This document shows positions 14,428 to 22,267 of a DNA stretch of 29,085 nt, piece by piece (position 1 is the stretch's first letter; the number at the start of each line of letters is the position of its first letter). The position numbers and the translations under genes are program-made. Below the pieces are notes generated by a model. It was not told the origin of the DNA. It made no database searches and saw only the letters and a list, made by a program, of their open reading frames with translations. This stretch comes from Eubacteriaceae bacterium (lineage in GTDB: Bacteria; Bacillota; Clostridia; Eubacteriales; Alkalibacteraceae): contig DMAW01000030.1 in assembly GCA_003446375.1 (NCBI GenBank), positions 1 to 29,085 on the forward strand, written 5' to 3'.

Positions 14428-14457
14428 ATTGATAAACAATACAAATTGATATAAAAT
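14428..14457 (+). promoter_or_regulatory. Promoter and likely operator of the glycyl radical enzyme operon
   Basis: TTGATA (14429-14434), 17 bases and TAAAAT (14452-14457) form a good sigma-A promoter. The direct repeat ATTGATA occurs at 14428-14434 and 14445-14451. The inverted repeat TATTG/CAATA (14427-14441) overlaps the -35 box. These repeats are plausible DeoR sites. Confidence 0.6.
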
Positions 14458-14488
14458 AAGAGTAAATAATAACACAGAGGTGAATAAT

Positions 14489-16786
14489 ATGTCTCAAGTC
14501 AGCAAAAGAATCGAAAAGCTAAGAGATAGGCTTTTTGAAAACAAAAGGGAGCTTTCCCTGGAAAGAGCAAGACTTTACACAGACAGCTATAAAACTACCG
14601 AGGGAATGCCGTCTATAATAAGAAGAGCTATGGCTACGGCTCATATACTTGAAAATGTAGAGATACAGATCAACGAGGGAGAATTGATAGTAGGGGACAG
14701 GACTGTAAAGCCGAGATCGGGCATAGCATCTCCGGAGATGAGCCCGTACTGGATTAAAGACGAACTGGAGACCTTGGCCACAAGACCTCAAGATCAATTT
14801 TTTGTATCGGAAGAAGATAAACGATATTTTAATGAAGTGCTTTTTCCATACTGGCAAAAAAACTCCCTGAAGGACTACGTAGACTCCAGGATGACGGATA
14901 TAGTAAAAACAAGCATAAAGGATGGAATCGTAAAGATCAATCAAACCGACAAAGGACAAGGTCACATAATACCTACATTTGAAAAAGTGCTAGGTCAAGG
15001 ACTTGGATCAGTGATATCAGAAGTGGAGGAACATGCCCTCAAAGATCCTGAAAATGATTTTTACAAGGCAGCCTTGATAACGATAAAAGCAACCCAAAAA
15101 TTCATATTGAGATATGCAGACCTTGCAAGGGATATGGCAGAGAAAGAACAGGATAAAAACCGAAAAGAAGAGCTATTGACCATAGCAAGGATTTCAAAAA
15201 TGGTTTCTACAGAAAAACCGGTGGAGTTTTACGATGCGCTGCAGCTTTTTTGGTACGTAAACCTGGCGCTGCAATTTGAATCAAATGCCAGTTCTATCTC
15301 TCCGGGAAGATTTGACCAATATATGTACAAGTTTTATAAAAAATCACTGGATGAGTGTGAAGACAAGGAGTTCTTAAAAGAGCTCTTAAGGGCTTTATGG
15401 CTTAAGATGAACGATGTGGTCTTGCTAAGAAGCGAAGATAGTGCCAAGTATTTTGCGGGATTTCCCACAGGATATACTATTATCCTTGGGGGAGTGGACA
15501 AAAATGGAAGAGATGCTACAAACGAGCTTTCTTATGTGATACTGGACACTTACGGCGACATCAAGCTTCCCCAGCCGAATTTGGGAGTAAGGATCCACGA
15601 AAAAGCCCCTATAGAATTTCTAAACAAGACTGCCGAGACCATAAGGCTGGGAACTGGAATTCCCCAAGTGTTCAACGATGAGGTAATAATACCCGGATAC
15701 TTAAACAGGGGAGTGTCACTGCCTGATGCCAGGGATTATTCAGTCGTAGGATGCGTCGAGCTTAGCATACCCGGTAAAACGTACGGACTCCACGACATAG
15801 CCCTTTTCAATCTTCTGAAGGTCTTGGAGGTTACTTTGGAGAGAAACCACGAGAGCATAACTGCTTTTGAGGATTTGATGAAGGGAATCAAAGAGACCAT
15901 AGACGAATACGTAGACCATATGGTAGAAGGATCTAATATCACGGACGAAGCTCACGGAGCATTTGCACCTACTCCATTACTGTCTTGTTTTATCGAAAAG
16001 TGCATCGAAAACGGCAAAGATGTTTCCGGAGGAGGAGCCGTATACAATTTCTCCGGAGTTCAGGGCATAGGAATCGCGAACTTAAGCGATTCTCTATATA
16101 TAGTCAAAAAATATGTATTCGACAACAAGGAAATTTTGCTAAAAGACTTGGTAGAGCTCCTTAGAGACAATTATGAAAACAACGAAGTCTTAAGGCAGAA
16201 ATTCATAAACAGATATGAAAAGTACGGAAACGACGTAGATGAAGTAGATTATTTGGGTGCAGAAGTCCTGACATATTACTGCAAGCAGGTGGAAAAGTAT
16301 AAAAATCCAAGAGGAGGGATATTCCAACCGGGCTCATATACAGTATCGGCTCACATTCCTTTAGGTGAAGCGGTGGGAGCGACAGCAGACGGAAGGCTTT
16401 CAAAAGAACAGCTTGCAGATGGAGGGCTTTCTCCAATGGCAGGAAGGGACAAGCATGGCCCTACCTCAGTGCTTAAAAGCGTAAGCAAGCTGGATAATTA
16501 CCTTACTACAAACGGCAGCCTCCTTAATGTGAAATTTTCTCCATCTGTAATGAAAGGAACTGAAGGCATCAGAAATTTCGTAGCATACTTAAGGTCATTC
16601 ATGAGGCTTAAGATTCAGCACATCCAGTTCAACGTGGTGTCTGCGGATACCTTAAGGGCTGCCCAGGAAGATCCTGCAAAATACAGGAATCTAGTCATCA
16701 GGGTTGCAGGATACAGCGCGATATTCGTAGAGCTTAATAAATCCATTCAAGATGACATCATAAAAAGAACAGAACACGGTTTTTAA
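14489..16786 (+). CDS. Glycyl radical enzyme of the glycerol dehydratase/PFL2-like clade, substrate unknown
   Basis: Numbering here counts from the upstream GTG at 14480. I prefer the ATG at 14489 (765 residues), because AGAGGTG sits 6 nt before it. The glycyl radical loop RVAGYSA is at 741-747 (Gly744), near the C-terminus. The active-site loop GCVE is at 424-427, with the thiyl Cys425 and the general-base Glu427. His162 and Asp439 match polar residues of B12-independent glycerol dehydratase. Glu427 argues for a dehydratase or C-X lyase and against pyruvate formate-lyase, which has a Cys-Cys pair. The pocket segment reads SNASS (268-272) where glycerol dehydratase has a His-Ser pair, so a different substrate is likely. 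The GCVE surroundings (LSIPGKTYGLHD) do not look like hydroxyproline dehydratase. The activase follows 11 nt later. Confidence 0.92.
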   Translation: MSQVSKRIEKLRDRLFENKRELSLERARLYTDSYKTTEGMPSIIRRAMATAHILENVEIQINEGELIVGDRTVKPRSGIASPEMSPYWIKDELETLATRPQDQFFVSEEDKRYFNEVLFPYWQKNSLKDYVDSRMTDIVKTSIKDGIVKINQTDKGQGHIIPTFEKVLGQGLGSVISEVEEHALKDPENDFYKAALITIKATQKFILRYADLARDMAEKEQDKNRKEELLTIARISKMVSTEKPVEFYDALQLFWYVNLALQFESNASSISPGRFDQYMYKFYKKSLDECEDKEFLKELLRALWLKMNDVVLLRSEDSAKYFAGFPTGYTIILGGVDKNGRDATNELSYVILDTYGDIKLPQPNLGVRIHEKAPIEFLNKTAETIRLGTGIPQVFNDEVIIPGYLNRGVSLPDARDYSVVGCVELSIPGKTYGLHDIALFNLLKVLEVTLERNHESITAFEDLMKGIKETIDEYVDHMVEGSNITDEAHGAFAPTPLLSCFIEKCIENGKDVSGGGAVYNFSGVQGIGIANLSDSLYIVKKYVFDNKEILLKDLVELLRDNYENNEVLRQKFINRYEKYGNDVDEVDYLGAEVLTYYCKQVEKYKNPRGGIFQPGSYTVSAHIPLGEAVGATADGRLSKEQLADGGLSPMAGRDKHGPTSVLKSVSKLDNYLTTNGSLLNVKFSPSVMKGTEGIRNFVAYLRSFMRLKIQHIQFNVVSADTLRAAQEDPAKYRNLVIRVAGYSAIFVELNKSIQDDIIKRTEHGF

Positions 16787-16797
16787 AGGAGGCCTTA

Positions 16798-17643
16798 ATG
16801 AAAAAGCCTTTGATATTTAACATACAGCGTTACAGCATACATGACGGAGGCGGCATAAGGACCATGATATTTTTCAAGGGGTGCCCGTTAAGGTGCCCCT
16901 GGTGCTCAAATCCCGAATCTCAGGAAACCGGAGTTGAGATAATCAGAAAAAACAGCCTCTGTATTCAGTGCATAGCCAAAGATGCCTACACATGCCCTGC
17001 AAAACCTGAAGATTGTCCCACAGGAGCCTTAGAATATGTAGGCCGGTCAATGAGCATTGAAGAGATATTAAAAGAAGTAAAAAAGGATATGGTCTTCTAC
17101 GACACAAGCGCAGGAGGAGTCACACTTTCCGGAGGCGAAGTCCTTTTGCACGGAGAGTTTGCGGCAGAGCTCTTAAAAGAAATCAAGGAATTGGGAATCC
17201 ATACGGCCATAGAGACTACCGGTCACGGAAGCTGGCAGCTTCTGGATAAGATGACAGACTACACGGATTTGGTCTTGTTTGATTTTAAGATAATGGACAA
17301 GGAAAAATTTGCAGAAATAATAAAAGGGGATCTTGCCCTAGTGCTTGACAACTTTGACAAGCTCATGAAAAAAGATGTTAAAGTAATTCCCCGGGTACCT
17401 TTGATACCGGGATACACCATGAATCAAGAAAACATAGAAAAAATGATAGAAATACTAAAAAAATATCCCAAAATCGACGAGGTACATCTGTTGCCTTTCC
17501 ATCAATTTGGAAGCTCCAAATACAAGGGCATAGGTAAAGAGTACACCATGGAAGGTGTAAGTCCCCCTGAGGACGATGTCGTAGAGGATATAAAGAAAGT
17601 ATTTGAAAAAGAAGGATTTACAGTCTATATAGGCGGAAGGTAA
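16798..17643 (+). CDS. Glycyl radical enzyme activating enzyme (radical SAM)
   Basis: This 281-residue radical SAM protein installs the glycyl radical on the enzyme encoded just upstream. The cluster motif CPLRCPWC has Cys29, Cys33 and Cys36. A SAM-binding SGGE follows near residue 107. Between them is a ferredoxin-like insert with only four cysteines (55, 58, 66, 73), enough for one extra [4Fe-4S] cluster. Many activases of this type carry eight cysteines for two. GGAGG lies 7 nt before the ATG, the gap from the upstream gene is 11 nt, and a terminator follows directly, so the pair is a two-gene operon. Confidence 0.95.
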   Translation: MKKPLIFNIQRYSIHDGGGIRTMIFFKGCPLRCPWCSNPESQETGVEIIRKNSLCIQCIAKDAYTCPAKPEDCPTGALEYVGRSMSIEEILKEVKKDMVFYDTSAGGVTLSGGEVLLHGEFAAELLKEIKELGIHTAIETTGHGSWQLLDKMTDYTDLVLFDFKIMDKEKFAEIIKGDLALVLDNFDKLMKKDVKVIPRVPLIPGYTMNQENIEKMIEILKKYPKIDEVHLLPFHQFGSSKYKGIGKEYTMEGVSPPEDDVVEDIKKVFEKEGFTVYIGGR

Positions 17644-17650
17644 ACAAAAG

Positions 17651-17684
17651 GCAAACTTCAAATAATGAGGTTTGCTTTTTATTT
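17651..17684 (+). terminator. Terminator of the glycyl radical enzyme operon
   Basis: The arms GCAAACTTCA (17651-17660) and TGAGGTTTGC (17666-17675) pair over 10 bp (one G-U) around an AATAA loop. TTTTTATTTT follows. It begins 8 nt after the activase stop. Confidence 0.9.
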
Positions 17685-17731
17685 TAACATGCGAGATTTT
17701 TTTATCCATCTGTCCAAAAAATGGGATTTGT

Positions 17732-17739
17732 GGTATCAT
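17732..17739 (+). promoter_or_regulatory. Possible extended -10 promoter of the HD nucleotidase gene
   Basis: TGGTATCAT carries the extended -10 TG dinucleotide before TATCAT (17734-17739). The -35 region (TGTCCA at 17711) is weak. The coding start is about 30 nt downstream. Confidence 0.35.
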
Positions 17740-17767
17740 TAAAATAAAAAATCAGGAGTGAGTGCAT

Positions 17768-18358
17768 TTGGATAGATTAAAAAGACAGCTTGAGTTTATA
17801 GTCGAGATAGACAAGCTTAAACAGATATTTAGACAAAGCGTGCTTATTGAAGACAGAAGAAACGAAAATGATGCGGAGCATTCATGGCACATCACCATAA
17901 TGGCAATGATACTAAAAGAGCATTTCATCCATTCTGACGTAGATCTTTTAAAAGCCATGAAGATGACGATTATCCACGATTTAGTGGAGATATACGCAGG
18001 GGATACATTTTGCTACGACGAGGAAGGCAACGGAGACAAGTTGGAAAGAGAACTTAAAAGCGCCAAGAAGCTGTTTTCGATTTTGCCCCACGACCAAGAA
18101 GACGAGCTTTGGGAGTTATGGGAGGAATTTGAGCAGCGCAATACAAAAGAAGCAAAATTTGCAGCATGCCTTGACAGGTTGCAGCCGCTTTTATTAAATA
18201 GCATGACCGAAGGCCATACATGGAAGCGCCCTGAGGTCCACAAGGACAAAGTTCTTGAGCGAAACATGATACTAAAGGAAAATGCTCCGGCACTGTGGGA
18301 TAAGGTTTTGGATATTTTAGAAAATGCTGTGGACAAAGGTCAACTTAAGGTTGTTTAG
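17768..18358 (+). CDS. HD domain hydrolase, YfbR/HDDC2-like 5'-deoxynucleotidase
   Basis: The protein has about 196 residues. The first His and downstream HD pair are clear: ENDAEHSWH near residues 35-43 and TIIHDLVEIYAGDTF near 69-83, with a later conserved FAACLDRLQPLL. This order matches YfbR-type phosphohydrolases that remove phosphate from deoxynucleoside 5'-monophosphates with a divalent metal. The role is nucleotide-pool upkeep in the cytoplasm. I chose TTG at 17768 because AGGAG (17754-17758) is 9 nt before it; the GTG at 17762 is only 3 nt from that site. It stands alone between two terminators. Confidence 0.85.
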   Translation: MDRLKRQLEFIVEIDKLKQIFRQSVLIEDRRNENDAEHSWHITIMAMILKEHFIHSDVDLLKAMKMTIIHDLVEIYAGDTFCYDEEGNGDKLERELKSAKKLFSILPHDQEDELWELWEEFEQRNTKEAKFAACLDRLQPLLLNSMTEGHTWKRPEVHKDKVLERNMILKENAPALWDKVLDILENAVDKGQLKVV

Positions 18359-18371
18359 GGGTAAGTTTTTT
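18342..18371 (+). terminator. Weak candidate terminator after the HD gene
   Basis: AACTTA (18342-18347) and TAAGTT (18362-18367) flank a 14-nt loop and run into six T. The 5' arm overlaps the end of the coding sequence. The stem is short and AT-rich. Confidence 0.4.
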
Positions 18372-18379
18372 AATAACGC

Positions 18380-18406
18380 TTAAAAAATTTCAAAAAAAAC
18401 CGATAT
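18380..18406 (+). promoter_or_regulatory. Candidate sigma-D promoter of the GGDEF-EAL gene
   Basis: TTAA (18380-18383), 15 bases and ACCGATAT (18399-18406) fit the flagellar sigma pattern and match the sites before the chemoreceptor and hemerythrin. The start codon region is about 65 nt downstream. Confidence 0.45.
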
Positions 18407-18475
18407 TATTGTAAAGATAAAATCAAATTGCAAAACGGATCAAAGTATGCAGCTTAATGGTCAATCAATTGAAAA

Positions 18476-20968
18476 GTGGTGATTCTGATTAAAAGCGACG
18501 ACAAGCTTCTGATGAAAATGGACGAATTAGAAAAGAAATTTGCCGAATTTACCAAAATGAAAAAGGGAATAGATCCTAAAAAGGAAACTGCAAAGATAAT
18601 ATTTATCTACTTGATCATGGGAAGCCTGTGGATAGGTTTGTCCGATAGGCTTGCTCAACAATTGTTTACAGATGTATCAGCTTTGACCTGGTTTAGCACC
18701 TGGAAAGGGTGGCTGTACGTATTTGTCACCGGCTGGATATTTTATGGAATAATATTAAGGAGCCTTCTGCTGTATAGAGACTCAATAGATCTGATCTTCA
18801 ATAACTATGAAGAGCTTAGCGCGGCTCATGAGGAACTTATAGGCATCGAGGAAGAGCTTTCAGAAAAATATGACGAACTCGAGGAGAGCTACCATGCCTT
18901 GTCGGTGAGCGATCAAAGATACAAGCTTGCTGTAGATGGAGCAAAGGACGGAATATGGGAATGGGACATCAATGAAGACAAGTATTTTTTTTCTGAAAAA
19001 TGGCTTAATTATTGCGGTTACGACAGCTCTCAAATTAAAAAAACAATTGGGGGATGGAAGGAGCTCTTGCATCCGGATGATGCGAATCAGGCAGAAAAAA
19101 TCTTAAAGAAGTATCTGAGCCAAAAGACAGGAGACTACCAAAACATATACAGAATAAGGTGCGCAGATGGCTCTTACAAGACGATATTAAGCAAAGGCGT
19201 ATGCATCTGGAATGACGATGGACATCCTGTGCGGATGGCGGGATCCCATACGGACATCACCCAGCAGATGAAGCTGCAGGAAAGCCTCAGGGAGGAAAAG
19301 GAGTTTTCTGAAAACGTAATAAAAGAGTCAGCGGTAATAATAATGCTCTTGTCCCTAGAGGGCGAGATACTTAGGTTCAACGATTTTGCAGGAAAGATAA
19401 CCGGATACGACAAGGAAGGCGTCAAAGGAATGAGCGTATTCGAGCTTTTTCCAAGGAAAAAACAAGACCAACTCAAAAGCATTTATCGTAAAGTCGTATC
19501 AGGTGAAAAGATAAGCTCGCTCGAGCAAAAGATAATCATTAAAGGCAACAATACCATAGACGTGCTCTGGAGCTTTAGCCTCATTCACGACGATGCAGGA
19601 AATACCAGGGGAGTGATATTAAACGGGACGGACATAACAGAGCGAAAGGAAATGGAAAGAAGGCTGTATCATCAAGCGTACTACGATGAACTGACTCAAC
19701 TGCCAAATAGGGCGTTTTTCAACCTGAAGGTCGGAGAAAAGCTCTCTGCCCTAAAAGGCAAAAAAACTCGCATGGCGCTGGTCTATCTTGATATTGACAA
19801 CTTCAAGCACATAAATGATATTTACGGACACGACGTAGGGGATGAACTGTTAAGATATATGGCATTCATACTGTCTTCTTCAGTTGGTTCAAATAACCTT
19901 GCAGCAAGGCTCAGCGGCGACGAATTCATACTGGCTATAGAAAATATCAAATGCAAAGAAGACGTAGTAAAACAAATTGACGATATAAACAGCTGTCTGA
20001 CAGAACCATGGCTATACAACGGGCAGGAGTTTTTTATAAATATCAGCTGCGGCGTGACTGTGTATCCCGAAGACGGCAAAGATCTTAGCACGCTTCTGAA
20101 ACGGGCGGATCTTGCAATGTTCAGCGCCAAAGAAAAGGGCAAGAACATATACTGCATGTTTACAGAAGATATGGAGGATAAATCAAAAAAGTATGTGGAA
20201 ATGGACAATATGCTGAGAAAAGCTGTTGCCAACAGCGAATTTGGAATCCACTATCAGCCCCAAGTCGATCTGATTACAGGTCAGATAAAAAAACTAGAGG
20301 CGCTTATCAGGTGGAACCACCCGGAAAAAGGATTCATATCTCCGGGAGAATTCATACCAGTCGCCGAACAGACAGGCCATATCGAACAGATTGGAGAATG
20401 GGTGCTAGAAGAGGTCTGCAGGCAGATCAAGAGCTGGAAAGAAGCAGGCATATCTACGCCGAAAGTATCGATAAACTTATCTAGCGCAAGGCTGAGCAGA
20501 CAGGGAATATCCGAAAAGAGCATAGAAACCATTAGGAAAAACTGCATCCAAAATGTAGATGTGGAATTTGAAATAACGGAAACAGCGATATTGATAAACG
20601 AAAAAAATGTTCTCAAAGCTTTGGATACGATGAAAGAAAACGGGATAACCATAGCCCTCGATGATTTTGGTACCGGGTATTCTTCTCTTAACCACCTGCA
20701 GAATCTTCCTATCGATGTTTTGAAGATTGACAAGTCACTTTTGATGAACGTGCTGAAAAGCGACAAGGAGAAAAAGCTATACGAAAGCGTGATCCACTTA
20801 GCTCACAGCTTAGGGCTTGAAGTGGTGGCAGAAGGAGTGGAGACCCAGGAGCAGGTCGAATTTTTAAAGGAAAACAACTGTGACACGGTGCAAGGCTATT
20901 ACTACAGCCGCGCGTTGTCCCCTGATGAAGCAGAAAACTTGATAGCAAAAGGGTACATAAATGCCTGA
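18476..20968 (+). CDS. Membrane PAS-PAS-GGDEF-EAL c-di-GMP turnover protein
   Basis: This protein of about 830 residues has two membrane helices (about 39-58 and 77-99) joined by a short loop, a short coiled coil (about 110-140), two PAS domains (about 145-270 and 280-395), GGDEF (about 398-565) and EAL (about 580-825). The cyclase motif reads SGDEF (480-484), a variant seen in active enzymes, with LTQLPNR before it. No RxxD inhibitory site is seen ahead of it. The EAL domain is complete: EAL 608-610, DD 729-730 and VAEGVET 784-790. It may be bifunctional, with the PAS domains choosing the direction. The start is unsure: GTG at 18476 and 18479 lack a clear ribosome binding site, and ATG at 18512 also lacks one. 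Confidence 0.92.
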   Translation: MVILIKSDDKLLMKMDELEKKFAEFTKMKKGIDPKKETAKIIFIYLIMGSLWIGLSDRLAQQLFTDVSALTWFSTWKGWLYVFVTGWIFYGIILRSLLLYRDSIDLIFNNYEELSAAHEELIGIEEELSEKYDELEESYHALSVSDQRYKLAVDGAKDGIWEWDINEDKYFFSEKWLNYCGYDSSQIKKTIGGWKELLHPDDANQAEKILKKYLSQKTGDYQNIYRIRCADGSYKTILSKGVCIWNDDGHPVRMAGSHTDITQQMKLQESLREEKEFSENVIKESAVIIMLLSLEGEILRFNDFAGKITGYDKEGVKGMSVFELFPRKKQDQLKSIYRKVVSGEKISSLEQKIIIKGNNTIDVLWSFSLIHDDAGNTRGVILNGTDITERKEMERRLYHQAYYDELTQLPNRAFFNLKVGEKLSALKGKKTRMALVYLDIDNFKHINDIYGHDVGDELLRYMAFILSSSVGSNNLAARLSGDEFILAIENIKCKEDVVKQIDDINSCLTEPWLYNGQEFFINISCGVTVYPEDGKDLSTLLKRADLAMFSAKEKGKNIYCMFTEDMEDKSKKYVEMDNMLRKAVANSEFGIHYQPQVDLITGQIKKLEALIRWNHPEKGFISPGEFIPVAEQTGHIEQIGEWVLEEVCRQIKSWKEAGISTPKVSINLSSARLSRQGISEKSIETIRKNCIQNVDVEFEITETAILINEKNVLKALDTMKENGITIALDDFGTGYSSLNHLQNLPIDVLKIDKSLLMNVLKSDKEKKLYESVIHLAHSLGLEVVAEGVETQEQVEFLKENNCDTVQGYYYSRALSPDEAENLIAKGYINA

Positions 20969-21004
20969 AGCCTTGTTTTTCTTTGTACTAACTCGTGATT
21001 TTGG

Positions 21005-21028
21005 GTTTAAGAGTCGCCCCTAGGGTAT
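21005..21028 (+). promoter_or_regulatory. Candidate sigma-B-type stress promoter of the flavodiiron gene
   Basis: GTTTAA (21005-21010), 12 bases and GGGTAT (21023-21028) match the sigma-B pattern of Bacillus and Clostridioides. No good sigma-A promoter overlaps. The start codon is about 46 nt downstream with GGGAGG before it. Confidence 0.5.
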
Positions 21029-21073
21029 AAATTCATATGAAATGAGCAATTATTTAACTATGGGAGGTTTACG

Positions 21074-22267
21074 ATGAATAAAAAAATAACCGAGAAGGTG
21101 ACCTGGGTTGGCAAAATAGACTGGGAGCTTAGAAGATTTCACGGCGATGAGCTTTCGACTCACAAAGGCACGTCGTACAATTCATATTTGATAAAGGATG
21201 AAAAAAACGTACTGATAGATACTGCGTGGGAGCCCTATGACAAGGAGTTCGTGGCTAATCTTAAAAAAGAGATAGACTTAAAGGATATAGACTACATAGT
21301 GTTGAACCATGGGGAGATAGATCACAGCGGGAGCCTTGTAGCCTTGATGAACGAGATACCGGATACTCCTATCTACTGCACTGCAAATGGAGTAAAGTCC
21401 TTAAAAGGGCATTACCATAAGGATTGGAATTTTGTTCCCGTCAAGACCGGAGATACTCTGGACATAGGTTCATCAACACTTACATTTGTGGAGGCAAGGA
21501 TGCTGCATTGGCCTGATACGATGTTTACGTACATGTCAGAAGACAACATACTTTTCAGCACAGATGCATTTGGCCAGCATTATGCATCGGAACAGCTATT
21601 TAACGATTTAGTGGATCAAGATGAGCTGTTTGCAGAAGCTTTGAAATATTATGCAAATATTTTGACGCCGTCCAACAAGATGGTCCTTAATAAAATAAAA
21701 GAAGTGGTGGCCATGAATCTGCCCCTTGATTACATCTGCACTAGCCACGGGGTTATTTGGAGAGACAACCCGGCGCAGATTATCGAAAAGTATATAGAGT
21801 GGGCCGGCGACTACAAAGAAGACCAAATCTCGATATTATACGACACCATGTGGGATGGAACAAGGAGGATGGCTGAGGCTATATCTAGAGGGATACAAGC
21901 AGTGGATAAAGACGTAAGGGTAAAGCAGTTCAATCTTTCAAAGACAGACAAGAACGATATCTTGTCTGAAGTATTTAAGTCAAAGGCGATACTTGTAGGC
22001 TCGCCTACTGTAAACAAAGGCATAACGTATGCTACAGCCGGAGTGCTGGAGATGATCAAAGGGCTTAGCATGAAAAATAAAAAAGCAGGAGCCTTTGGAA
22101 CCTACGGTTGGAGCGGAGAATCTGTAAAAATAATAAGCGAGTGGCTGGAAGAAGCAGGATTCAAGCTTCCGGTTGAAAGCGTAAGAGCCATGTGGAATCC
22201 TGATGAAGCTGCCATCGAAGCAGCCGAAGGCTTTGGAAAGGAGTTTGCAAAAGAGTGCATTGACTAG
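21074..22267 (+). CDS. fprA: Class A flavodiiron protein (O2/NO reductase)
   Basis: This 397-residue cytoplasmic enzyme reduces O2 to water and/or NO to N2O. The N-terminal beta-lactamase-like domain (1-250) holds the di-iron ligands His79-x-Glu81-x-Asp83 (HGEIDH), His145, Asp164 and a later His in TSHG. The C-terminal flavodoxin domain (about 254-397) binds FMN (LYDTMWDGTRRMAEA, then SPTVNKG and GTYGWSGE). There is no rubredoxin domain, so a separate rubredoxin or other donor is needed; none is in the window. The stop codon TAG overlaps the stop of the convergent UbiA gene. The sigma-B-like promoter fits a role in oxygen or nitrosative stress defence. Confidence 0.95.
   Translation: MNKKITEKVTWVGKIDWELRRFHGDELSTHKGTSYNSYLIKDEKNVLIDTAWEPYDKEFVANLKKEIDLKDIDYIVLNHGEIDHSGSLVALMNEIPDTPIYCTANGVKSLKGHYHKDWNFVPVKTGDTLDIGSSTLTFVEARMLHWPDTMFTYMSEDNILFSTDAFGQHYASEQLFNDLVDQDELFAEALKYYANILTPSNKMVLNKIKEVVAMNLPLDYICTSHGVIWRDNPAQIIEKYIEWAGDYKEDQISILYDTMWDGTRRMAEAISRGIQAVDKDVRVKQFNLSKTDKNDILSEVFKSKAILVGSPTVNKGITYATAGVLEMIKGLSMKNKKAGAFGTYGWSGESVKIISEWLEEAGFKLPVESVRAMWNPDEAAIEAAEGFGKEFAKECID

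Noticed and set aside
20945..20990. Terminator after the second GGDEF-EAL gene
   Set aside because: A T-run is present, but the possible stem is only four or five pairs with mismatches, so I do not call it.
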